DNA of 64,000 nt from Maribacter_C sp947494565 (GTDB taxonomy: Bacteria; Bacteroidota; Bacteroidia; Flavobacteriales; Flavobacteriaceae): NCBI RefSeq assembly GCF_047345415.1, contig NZ_JBLFEP010000004.1, positions 496,001-560,000 on the forward strand. Direction: 5' to 3'. Below, piece after piece: positions 1 to 8,566 of this stretch (its first letter is position 1; the number at the start of each line of letters is the position of its first letter). The position numbers and the translations under genes were made by a program. Below the pieces are notes generated by a model. The model made no database searches, was not told where the DNA came from, and saw only the letters and a list, made by a program, of their open reading frames with translations.

Positions 1-1040
1 AACATATACGGCTTTCCAGGAATGAATAAAAACCAAAGCATAATATAGCCGACAATAGAAATGGCTTGAGATATGATAAAAGCCTTCTTTTTGCCCATTC
101 TTTTTGACATACCGGTAATTATCGGGATTACTATAAAAGTAGTAGCCAAAGCCCCAACGCTACCAAAAAGTGTAGGCCAGAGTCCAGCAGCTCCTGCATC
201 GCCTCCAAAAAGATAGTACACTACAATAAAAAACGAAAAACTGGCTATGGTATAAAATGTATTATAAATCAAAAATGTGGCAATGCATAATTGTCGAAAA
301 GGTTTCGACCGGAACGCCTCTTTGAACCCTTGGCCGATTTCCTTTAAACTGCCGCCGATATTCTTCATGGTCAACGGTGAATAATCGGCGTTGACCGTTG
401 ACTTGCTTTTTATGAAAATAGCAGGAACCATCGCAAATAACATACAACCCAGACCTACCCAAATGGAAAGCTCCCTTGTCGCAACTTCAGCTGATTCAAA
501 CCAGCCGTTATCGTACATAATAACCCAAAACCATGGTGCGATTACCCATGCCCATTGCCCAATCCATTGGGCAATGGCCATAATATCGGTACGTTCGTGA
601 AAGTCGTTGCTCATTTCATAACCCATAGCCACATAAGGAACGCCAAAAATGGTAATCCCTAGATAGAACACAAATGACCACAGCAAAAAGTAGGTAAAAT
701 TATAGTCTAAACCGTTTTCACGATATAATTGCCACATAATAACAAACGAAATTCCCATAAGAAGTGCGCCAATGAAAACATACTGTCTTCGTCTACCCCA
801 TTTCGACTTCGTATTGTCTGAAATAAATCCCATTACGGGGTCTGTGAAGCAATCAAATATTCGTGGTAAAAAAAATAGCACTCCCCACATCCACCCGGGA
901 AACCCCAGGTCTTGTACCAAAACGACCATGAAAATACCAAGTATGGCCGGGAACATTTGGTTGGCAAACATTCCAATGCCAAAGGCAATTTTTTGTCCCA
1001 TTGGAACTTTTGTTGTAGTGACCATATTAGCGTTTTTCAT
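1..1040 (-). CDS. GPH-family sugar:cation symporter (MelB-like), C-terminus outside window
   Basis: I translated this by hand from the ATG at 1040-1038; about 346 residues are visible and the reading frame is still open at base 1, so the C-terminus is missing. The product is a polytopic inner-membrane protein of the glycoside-pentoside-hexuronide symporter type. Family marks are FTDPVMGFISD after the second membrane segment followed by a basic GRRRQY loop, both typical of MelB relatives. These transporters bring in glycosides with Na+ or H+. It starts 31 bases after the phosphorylase stop on the same strand and is probably co-transcribed with it, so an oligosaccharide from beta-glucan breakdown is the likely cargo (inference). 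An alternative ATG lies five codons downstream at 1025. Confidence 0.85.
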   Translation of the reverse strand, partial: MKNANMVTTTKVPMGQKIAFGIGMFANQMFPAILGIFMVVLVQDLGFPGWMWGVLFFLPRIFDCFTDPVMGFISDNTKSKWGRRRQYVFIGALLMGISFVIMWQLYRENGLDYNFTYFLLWSFVFYLGITIFGVPYVAMGYEMSNDFHERTDIMAIAQWIGQWAWVIAPWFWVIMYDNGWFESAEVATRELSIWVGLGCMLFAMVPAIFIKSKSTVNADYSPLTMKNIGGSLKEIGQGFKEAFRSKPFRQLCIATFLIYNTFYTIASFSFFIVVYYLFGGDAGAAGLWPTLFGSVGALATTFIVIPIITGMSKRMGKKKAFIISQAISIVGYIMLWFLFIPGKPYM

Positions 1041-1071
1041 TCTCTTGGTTTATAATTGGTTCGTGCACATA

Positions 1072-4000
1072 TCATTTCACTAGGGAAACCATAATTCGGT
1101 CAATTTCCCCAGTACGTTCAAATATCTTATTACTCGTTTCCCGGTCTAGGGTCAGCCCTTCTATTTCAAGGGTATGACCTGCTCTAAATAGAATTTTTAA
1201 TTCATTCGCTTCTTCAGACAACGAATAAATTATCGGTACCTGACAATAGGTGAACCCGAGTGTGTTCGTTTCCAATAGCAATTTTTCGGTCCCTCCATTA
1301 AGCTCAATATAGGAAAACTCTCGTGGTTCATTAAGAAATTCGGCCTGTCGCAACAACTGTGGTCTGAATGTCAACTTTCCACCTTCCACATAAAGACCTA
1401 ATTCTCCAAACCTGCTTAAAATGTCCTCTTTCACTTGACCGGTCATACCCGGTTGCTGTGCTCCTTTACCGGATGGAGTGTGTGAATAGGGATCTGTTGA
1501 AAAAGCTCCGTACAACTCTGGCGGTTTATGCACACCGATGCCCTCATTGATTTCATAATAATGTTCCAACAACCTACCGATAGTTTCCTCATCTTCTTTT
1601 TCCGCAATGGCACGAAAGCAGGTCTCTTGGACGGCTAAAAGCAATTTAGAAACCATATGCCAATAAATGGAACCTAGGCCCTCATATCCGAAGAAGGTAC
1701 CGGACCTACCTGTAAAGGATTTATGATCAAAAATATCCTCAAAAACCTTGAGCAACAGAGCCTTGTCTTTCTGGATCAAATGCCCATAGCGTTCCTGAGG
1801 CAAATCGATTAATGCCCCTTTTAGGCTATCAACATTGTTGAAAGACCCATTAAAATGATACCCACCATGAATATCGACTTCTACAATTTTGGTGTTTCCA
1901 TCTTTTAGTAATTGCTTTATCAAGGCAGATTGATGGACCTTTTCCAAGGGAATATTGTTTCTGTCCACGAACTTGGCCAGGTCTTTATTTGGATACAGTA
2001 GGTAACTGTACTGATCTGATCTAAACAAAGCACTATTTTTCATGCCATCCAAAAGAGCTAAAGATGCTTTGGCCGAAACGTAGCCAGAACTCAAAACAGC
2101 AACTTGACCTTCAAGCATTTCGGAAAGGTAGGAAATCGATACGCCTCCATCATCTTCAACGGACATTAAGTTGTAAGCATGATAGAGGTTATCAGAACGT
2201 TTGTTTGCCGCAATACTGTGATCCAAATAGTTTAAGGTTACTGCCACAAACTGTTGTATATCACTCTTGGTAAGCACTTTCGTTTCATTGGTAAACCCAT
2301 TTTCGTAGATGTTGGTTCTATAGGTACTACCTGCAATCCCTAAACCATCCATTACCACTCTTCTATCTTTATTCGTCACGGTACCGGAAAGAATGGACTC
2401 ATTTTCGACAAGTGTTGTTCTGACGGCATTGAAAAATCGTACCAACTCTTTAGATATGAAATACTCCTGCACAGGAATCTGCACCATCATTTTCTCAAGG
2501 AATTTTAGAAATCTTCTCAAATAGTTCAGCGTGACCATTGAAACGCCATTACCCACCAAGGCGTTATTGGCATCGTTCCATTCTGGACGTTGTGTATTCA
2601 TCCAGATACCACCCTCTGGAATAAAATTGGAGACCTTGGCCAGAACTGTAGCCAATAATTTCTCTAGCATGTTTACTTTATGAATATGCCCGTTCGCATC
2701 TTGTAATAAGGCCGCGTCTGCCCCAAGCAGCGTACGCTCATGATGAATTCTTGCATCTAATTCCTTATCGAAGACAATGGTGTCTTTCGGATTCCTTAAA
2801 ACCGCCTCATATTCTTTAATCTTATAGGGCACATTGGCATACACGAATATTTCATCATCGAAATACTTTCCTAAATTACCAGGATAATGCGATTCGCTAA
2901 ATTCAAGGAACCTCAGTAGATATATGATCTGATGATCTCCCCAATATCCTATATACGACCAAGGGTCATCCGGTTCAATGGTTTCCCAATCGAAGCCGCC
3001 CTTGGTTACTCGATACGGGTTATAGCCATCAAAAGTAGTCGCATTCAAAAACTTATGGATCATGCCCGTAATGAATCTCGGGTATGAGTGGGCCAAGGCC
3101 TCCCAGTTTTGAAAGATATCACGCCAGTTTCCTTCATAGTCCAGTATTTTTTGACCATCCTCGGTAGTGGTATTGATAGAGAAACGGTTCCAGGGGCGAC
3201 TAGGGTCACCGTGCCTTCTGCTGAACTTCAACGGCAGATATTCCAGACAGAGCCTGCCAAAATCCTTATCGTTACTTTGAGCAGTGCTGTTCTTCAATTC
3301 TTGAAGTGTGAACGTATCGGCCAAATCATTTACTAAATGCGCATTATTTTGGAATACCTCTTGATTGGCCTTGGCAAGGTATGTCTTGAAATCATCTTTC
3401 TCAACGAGGTAGTTGTTGTCAAAAACACCTCCTCTCATGATATTGAAAAGGACGTTCGAATAGTGTCGTATGTTGCTTTTCCTATCCGTGGTGATTTGTT
3501 TGCCATCGGCAGAATTGGTCAATCGTATTAGATTTTGGGTGCCTAACGCCACATCATCGAAGACAGCTGCCCAAATATGATCGTTCGATTTGATCTTTTC
3601 AGAGAGGTTTAGGACTTTCGCCGAACTTTTGTTTACATCAGCCACAATAGCCCATTGTTTTTCTTGTTGCGGTTTGAGCTGTATATCAGCCACCGAGAAA
3701 AAGGCCCCTCTTTCGGCCTTGACATCGCTTTCTTCAACTACTGCCTTTCCATCACGGAAGTCATCCAACTGCAAGGACGACAATAGGGTCTTTGTATTCA
3801 ACAGCCCCATAGACCAAACGACATTTGCTTTTAAAGCTTCACTAGGTTCGGCCCTGTCAACGATAATAGCGCTTAATGCGAAAACTCCAAGCCCCGAATC
3901 TTTGATGAGTTCGCTTCTTTTATAAGCATCCACAAGATTACTGCTCCCTTGTTGCGTGCTCGCCGGCACTCCATAGGGCATCACATTTTGAATTCCATCC

Positions 4001-4473
4001 AGAATCGTCAACTGAATGTTATCATCCGAATGATTACGGAGTTTGCTTTTTCTAACAAAGCCAAATTTATTGCTCGAATTCCATTGATACTGATAGGTTA
4101 AATCAAGGTCGTGATTGATTTCTTCAAAAATGATTTTGTTTCCAAATTCGTTTTTGTACAGATTTCTAGTAGTTTTGAATGCCCCTGTATACCTATTTGA
4201 GAAAGGCTCCCACACCACTTTTTCCCCGGTTTGTTTTTCCACTTGAAAGATGGATTTACTTCCAGTAGTGTCATACGATTCGGTAATCTTATCATCCGTG
4301 TAATAGGGAAATAAGGCATGATCTCTATCTTTTCTCCCAGCACTTAGTCCTCCATTACTGGAAATGAACATCCAATGATTGGAATCACTCACGATACTCA
4401 TGAAAAAAGGACGTAGCGAATCACTGTTCCCTATTTTGTAATACCCTTCATTTTCAATTTGGATGTACTCCAT
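1072..4473 (-). CDS. Large glycoside phosphorylase, probable GH149-type beta-1,3-oligoglucan phosphorylase
   Basis: A 1133-residue cytoplasmic protein with no signal peptide. It resembles the GH94/GH149/GH161 clan of inverting disaccharide and oligosaccharide phosphorylases. The N-terminal third is beta-rich (SSNGGLSAG, WEPFSNRYTG), followed by an alpha/alpha-barrel part with YWGDHQIIY and, at residues 632-634, Trp-Asn-Asp within a PEWNDANNAL context; D634 matches the position of the catalytic acid Asp in the WND motif of cellobiose phosphorylases. Length near 1100 residues fits GH149 or GH161 better than classical GH94 of about 800. It lies 30 bases downstream of a sugar MFS gene and just upstream of a GPH symporter, in a block with a GH16 laminarinase-like lipoprotein. 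The expected reaction is phosphorolysis of beta-1,3-glucooligosaccharides to glucose-1-phosphate. The family number is inferred from length, motif and context, not from a search. Confidence 0.75.
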   Translation of the reverse strand: MEYIQIENEGYYKIGNSDSLRPFFMSIVSDSNHWMFISSNGGLSAGRKDRDHALFPYYTDDKITESYDTTGSKSIFQVEKQTGEKVVWEPFSNRYTGAFKTTRNLYKNEFGNKIIFEEINHDLDLTYQYQWNSSNKFGFVRKSKLRNHSDDNIQLTILDGIQNVMPYGVPASTQQGSSNLVDAYKRSELIKDSGLGVFALSAIIVDRAEPSEALKANVVWSMGLLNTKTLLSSLQLDDFRDGKAVVEESDVKAERGAFFSVADIQLKPQQEKQWAIVADVNKSSAKVLNLSEKIKSNDHIWAAVFDDVALGTQNLIRLTNSADGKQITTDRKSNIRHYSNVLFNIMRGGVFDNNYLVEKDDFKTYLAKANQEVFQNNAHLVNDLADTFTLQELKNSTAQSNDKDFGRLCLEYLPLKFSRRHGDPSRPWNRFSINTTTEDGQKILDYEGNWRDIFQNWEALAHSYPRFITGMIHKFLNATTFDGYNPYRVTKGGFDWETIEPDDPWSYIGYWGDHQIIYLLRFLEFSESHYPGNLGKYFDDEIFVYANVPYKIKEYEAVLRNPKDTIVFDKELDARIHHERTLLGADAALLQDANGHIHKVNMLEKLLATVLAKVSNFIPEGGIWMNTQRPEWNDANNALVGNGVSMVTLNYLRRFLKFLEKMMVQIPVQEYFISKELVRFFNAVRTTLVENESILSGTVTNKDRRVVMDGLGIAGSTYRTNIYENGFTNETKVLTKSDIQQFVAVTLNYLDHSIAANKRSDNLYHAYNLMSVEDDGGVSISYLSEMLEGQVAVLSSGYVSAKASLALLDGMKNSALFRSDQYSYLLYPNKDLAKFVDRNNIPLEKVHQSALIKQLLKDGNTKIVEVDIHGGYHFNGSFNNVDSLKGALIDLPQERYGHLIQKDKALLLKVFEDIFDHKSFTGRSGTFFGYEGLGSIYWHMVSKLLLAVQETCFRAIAEKEDEETIGRLLEHYYEINEGIGVHKPPELYGAFSTDPYSHTPSGKGAQQPGMTGQVKEDILSRFGELGLYVEGGKLTFRPQLLRQAEFLNEPREFSYIELNGGTEKLLLETNTLGFTYCQVPIIYSLSEEANELKILFRAGHTLEIEGLTLDRETSNKIFERTGEIDRIMVSLVK

Positions 4474-4503
4474 TCACTTTCTTTTTATAATGTTTATTCG
4501 ACC

Positions 4504-6018
4504 TTATTTTTTTACCAATAGTTCTTCCACCTCTTCAAGAGATTTCCCCTTGGTTTCAATTACAAATCTGTACACAAATAGAATGGCCAAAAATGATAGT
4601 ACGGCATAAATACCAAAGGTCATTGTCGGGCCGAGATTTGACAGTTCCCATGGAAAGACCTGAGTCACGGAAAAACTTACCAATGAGTTAAAAAACCCAA
4701 CTACCGATATCGCTATACCCTTGATTTTGGTCGGGAAAATCTCCGATATAAGTGTCCACATAACAGGACCCAGTGAAATGGCGAAAGCAGCTACATACAA
4801 TAAGATAGCTATTAACACCAAACTTGCGTTAATCTGAATGAAATTTGTGATTTCATTGCGCTTAAATTCCAATAACAAGTCCGCATCCAATTTGGTTTCC
4901 ACAGCCCTAAAAAGTGCTTCTTGGCTATCAAATGATTCCCCGCTTAATTGGGTCAGTTCGGATTGTATTTCTTTATTACTGACTTTCATGAGGGTCACCT
5001 CACTAAAGTCATACGTTGCCTTGTGAAACGCAAAAGCCGCCATTAGCAAAGCTATGGTCATACAGCTCGAGCCGATAAGCAGTAAAGGCTTTCTACCTAG
5101 TTTATCAATAAGCCAAATGGCCACTAGCGTAAATACCAAATTGGTCAACCCAACTACAATGGCTTGTAGAAAAGAAGAATCGGTACTACCACCGGCCTGT
5201 TCAAAAATGGTCGGCGCATAATAAAAAACAGCATTGATACCGGTAATTTGCTGAAAGAAAGCTATACCCAGGGCAATGACCATGATTATGGAATACTTTT
5301 TTTTGAATATATCGGAGAATTTTCCAATACTTTCTTTCTTATCAACTCCCCTTTTAATTTCGGCTACCGTCACCTCAGCATACTTTTCACCTCCTATTTT
5401 CGTCAAAATCCTTTGGGCCAATTCAACCTTATTTAATTTTTGAATCAACCACCTCGGGCTTCGAGGTACTGTAAAAAGAGCCAAAAAATAAATCAAGGCC
5501 GGAATCGCTTCCACCCCCAACATCCAACGCCAACTTTCCCCTTCCATATTCACGAGAAAATAGTTTGAAAAATAGGCTACTGAAATACCGATTACAATAT
5601 TCAACTGGTTAAAGGAAACCAAACTTCCCCTCAATTTAGCTGGAGCTATTTCGGCAATGTAAATCGGTGCTATTAATATGGCTCCACCAATTCCGATACC
5701 TCCAATAATTCGGGCAATAATGAATTCGTTATAACTGGTCGCAAATGCCGACCAGGTGGCCGAAATGGTAAAAAGGGCCGCTACAATAAGTAATACCTTC
5801 TTGCGTCCAAAGCGGTCCGCCAAAGGTCCCGCAACCAAATTACCCGCCATGGCACCAAAAACCACACAGCCTACTGAAAATCCGAGCATGGCATCGGTCA
5901 TATCAAAATAGACCGTAATGCCCTTGATCGCACCGGAAATCACCGCACTATCAAAGCCTAATAGAAACCCTCCAAGGGCCACTATGAGGCTGATTAGGAT
6001 CGTGTACGATTTGTTCAT
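4504..6018 (-). CDS. Sugar porter family MFS transporter
   Basis: About 504 residues with twelve predicted membrane segments. Sugar-porter signatures are present: GGFLLGFDSAVISG in TM1, DRFGRKK between TM2 and TM3, PRSPRWL after TM6, DKLGRKP between TM8 and TM9, and ETKGKSLEEVE after TM12, as in XylE and GLUT relatives. An insert of about 50 residues rich in charged positions lies between TM9 and TM10, which is common in Bacteroidota members. The frame stays open upstream to a TTG at 6039, but I chose the ATG at 6018 because a GAAAGAGAGAG stretch lies just before it and the TM1 spacing is then normal. It probably carries glucose or a short glucooligosaccharide into the cytoplasm for the phosphorylase encoded next. 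Confidence 0.92.
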   Translation of the reverse strand: MNKSYTILISLIVALGGFLLGFDSAVISGAIKGITVYFDMTDAMLGFSVGCVVFGAMAGNLVAGPLADRFGRKKVLLIVAALFTISATWSAFATSYNEFIIARIIGGIGIGGAILIAPIYIAEIAPAKLRGSLVSFNQLNIVIGISVAYFSNYFLVNMEGESWRWMLGVEAIPALIYFLALFTVPRSPRWLIQKLNKVELAQRILTKIGGEKYAEVTVAEIKRGVDKKESIGKFSDIFKKKYSIIMVIALGIAFFQQITGINAVFYYAPTIFEQAGGSTDSSFLQAIVVGLTNLVFTLVAIWLIDKLGRKPLLLIGSSCMTIALLMAAFAFHKATYDFSEVTLMKVSNKEIQSELTQLSGESFDSQEALFRAVETKLDADLLLEFKRNEITNFIQINASLVLIAILLYVAAFAISLGPVMWTLISEIFPTKIKGIAISVVGFFNSLVSFSVTQVFPWELSNLGPTMTFGIYAVLSFLAILFVYRFVIETKGKSLEEVEELLVKK

Positions 6019-6106
6019 TTGAATAGCTCTCTCTTTCAATACGTCACCTTTTGATGTTAGTATACGAAACTTATGTGCTTTTTAAGGTTGAAGGCTTTTG
6101 AAAAGA

Positions 6107-6138
6107 AAGGCCGGTACTATCGTAAATATACCGGCCTT
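6107..6138 (-). terminator. Intrinsic terminator after the GH16 gene
   Basis: A ten-base-pair perfect stem (AAGGCCGGTA with TACCGGCCTT) around a twelve-base loop. On the minus strand it is followed by TTTCTTTT. It sits between the GH16 stop and the sugar-porter start, so it should end or attenuate transcription coming from the GH16 gene. Confidence 0.7.
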
Positions 6139-6158
6139 AGTTGTTCAAAAGTCATTGA

Positions 6159-8258
6159 TTATTGGTAGACTCTGATATAATCGATCTCCATTGTGTCTTG
6201 TGTAAATGCCGGATCAATCGCTCCACCTAAAGTTCCTCCCATTGCAATATTCATGATAAAAAAGAAATCACTATTGAAAGGGGTATCCGTTGTATTTACA
6301 AAGCTAAGATGCACCAGTTCATCGTCTACAACGAACTTGATATAATCCGGTGTCCATTCCACCGTATAATTATGGAATTCCGAAGTAGCCGTAGCTACCT
6401 CTGTTGCCGCAGTTACTGCTGTACCTCCAAAATTTCCGGGGTAATGCAATGCACTAGAAGTTTCATTCGCATTATTACCCACATGCTCCATGATATCTAT
6501 TTCACCACATGTTGGCCATCCTACGGTATCAAAATTAGCTCCAAGTGCCCACAACGCCGGCCAAGTTCCTCCAGCGGAAGGAAGTTTAGCCCTTACCTCC
6601 ACTCGGCCATAGGTAAACTCGTACAGGTTTTCCGATTTTATACGCGCTGAAGTATAAGCGGCATTACCCACAGGGCTTTCTCCAAAGTCAAAGAACAATA
6701 CCACCCGATCGTATGTGAAATTAGGTGCTCCGCTGACATCAAAAGTCAATGTTTCCCATTCGTTTGCAACAGTTGAAAGCAGATCTACTTCATAAAACTC
6801 ATTCGCATTGGCCTTATTCTCTATTTTTAACTTGATCGTATCCCCAACCATGGGTGACCACGTTTTCACACTGATGTTCGTATAGGTACTTAAATCCAAT
6901 GGAGCGGACGTATCAAAGTACGAACCTCCCCAAGTTTCAGCGCCTACTGGTTTAACGGATTCTGCAACCTTCGTTGAAACATTATCTCCACTGGGGTCTG
7001 GGTTGTCAATTACGGCGGTAGATACTCCACCAAATGTAGTAAATGTGGGTGCGGCACCTTCAAAATCCTCTAAAGAAGATGTAGCACCGCCCGTTGCAAC
7101 CAATGTCACATCATCATAGTAGTGCGTTGCGCCAGTTACCGTTCCAGCATCTGCAGCTTTGGCCGTAATTTTCAAAACACCATCTGCGACAACCACATTT
7201 TCAGGATCATCAGTATAGGTTTGAGCTTCGCCATTGCCCCAACCGCCTGCACCTAAGTCATAGGTCCAATTCGCCGGGTTAGGAGCGCCGTCAACATCAA
7301 ATTCGTCGGCCCAAACCAGGTTCGTGTAAATTGTTTCCAGACTTTCTTCACCGCCATCAGTAGCAACATCAGCAGTAAATCTTAAGTACCAGGCTAAATC
7401 TGGATTCTCGGTATCATAGGTTCTTACATAAAGTAAGTCTTCCGTCAACGCTAAAATTTCATAGCTCGAGGAACCTACATAGTAACTCATAAACCCACCA
7501 TCGGAAAACTCCATTTGCATTCCAGTAGTTTCTCCATCAGGAACGTTGCCACTGACATCAGAAATCGTTACTATTTTTGAACCTGAAGTATCGAAATCAT
7601 AACAGGCATCTTCTGTCTCTGCTCCTCCAACTAAAGCTTTGTGCCCTACATTGAAAAAGGTTTGCCCCTTATTGTCAAGTACATAGGTAACCTCACCGCT
7701 AGTATCAACGGTAAAAGTAAGCTCATCATCACAAAAACAATCCGATATGGCTTCACCACACTTTTCAAAAGCCTGGGCAGAATACCATTTTGGGTACCAC
7801 CAATCACCATCTATTCCTTCTCTTGCTGGGCCCAAACCTAAATGACCAGGCTGAGCTGCGGCAATGAACCAGGTTTTTGAACTTCCATTGGTCAACGTAG
7901 TAACCAAGGTGGAGTTCATTACTGGTATATCTACCGAAACCTGAACAGTCTCCGTTAGGGTAGTACCATCATTACCTGTGACCGTAATGGTTACCGTGTA
8001 ATCGTTTTGGCCAGGCTCCGTATAGGTTTTAACGGTATATCCGGTAAGCGATTCTCCTGTTGTTCCATCGCCGAAGTCATACTTAAACAACTTTGCTCCT
8101 GAGGCAGAAGTATTAAAGATTACCTGACCTGGAATCTCGCTACTTACCTCCGGGTCGACCACCAAATTGGAAAGTGCAACCGCCGCTATAGTGTCATCTT
8201 CCTCGCACGCGACCGATATCATAATCAAGGCCGCAACGATGTACTTAAAATACTTCAT
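6159..8258 (-). CDS. GH16 endo-beta-1,3-glucanase-like lipoprotein with PKD domain and inserted CBM
   Basis: About 699 residues from the ATG at 8258; an open-frame extension to 8318 would displace the lipoprotein signal MKYFKYIVAALIMISVAC and is rejected. Domains: PKD at about 30-105, an unnamed accessory region at about 112-300 often found before flavobacterial glucanases, then GH16 starting near 313 (WADEFDVDG). GH16 is interrupted at about 375-536 by a carbohydrate-binding-like module and resumes at TSARIKSENLYEF. The catalytic motif GEIDIMEH gives nucleophile E586, D588 and acid/base E591. Family members cleave beta-1,3 and mixed beta-glucans; this one should act as a surface or periplasmic laminarinase feeding the transporters encoded downstream. 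There is no T9SS sorting domain. Exact substrate is inferred. Confidence 0.93.
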   Translation of the reverse strand: MKYFKYIVAALIMISVACEEDDTIAAVALSNLVVDPEVSSEIPGQVIFNTSASGAKLFKYDFGDGTTGESLTGYTVKTYTEPGQNDYTVTITVTGNDGTTLTETVQVSVDIPVMNSTLVTTLTNGSSKTWFIAAAQPGHLGLGPAREGIDGDWWYPKWYSAQAFEKCGEAISDCFCDDELTFTVDTSGEVTYVLDNKGQTFFNVGHKALVGGAETEDACYDFDTSGSKIVTISDVSGNVPDGETTGMQMEFSDGGFMSYYVGSSSYEILALTEDLLYVRTYDTENPDLAWYLRFTADVATDGGEESLETIYTNLVWADEFDVDGAPNPANWTYDLGAGGWGNGEAQTYTDDPENVVVADGVLKITAKAADAGTVTGATHYYDDVTLVATGGATSSLEDFEGAAPTFTTFGGVSTAVIDNPDPSGDNVSTKVAESVKPVGAETWGGSYFDTSAPLDLSTYTNISVKTWSPMVGDTIKLKIENKANANEFYEVDLLSTVANEWETLTFDVSGAPNFTYDRVVLFFDFGESPVGNAAYTSARIKSENLYEFTYGRVEVRAKLPSAGGTWPALWALGANFDTVGWPTCGEIDIMEHVGNNANETSSALHYPGNFGGTAVTAATEVATATSEFHNYTVEWTPDYIKFVVDDELVHLSFVNTTDTPFNSDFFFIMNIAMGGTLGGAIDPAFTQDTMEIDYIRVYQ

Positions 8259-8566
8259 ATTACATTTTTTTTGGGTTAGTGAAAACATTTTGTATTGTAC
8301 TGCTTGTTTCGAATTCAAATACTTGCGGCCAACACGACCGAAGTCTTAAGAAACAGCCACAAGATATAATGTTGTGTTGGGGAATTCGAAAATTTAACCC
8401 ATACAAAAAACATACAATTCAAAAAAAGTAGCTCAAATAAGTGAATATCCCAATTAAAATGGTGTTTTTTGATGAATATGCAAAAAAGAGAAGTTAGCAG
8501 GAAAAATTAAACAAAATAGCCACTTGTATAGGTAATGTTGGGGTAAAAACGTATGATGTTGAGGAT
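8259..8566. other. 308-base intergenic region upstream of the GH16 gene
   Basis: No gene or RNA is recognisable here. The stretch is AT-rich with several A/T runs and must carry the promoter of the GH16 gene, but I found no convincing -33/-7 pair. It separates the regulator stop from the GH16 start, so any binding site of the adjacent LuxR-type sensor would be expected here. Confidence 0.4.

Noticed and set aside
3590..3925. A 111-codon plus-strand frame opposite the phosphorylase gene
   Set aside because: It is antisense to well-formed coding sequence and shows no domain.
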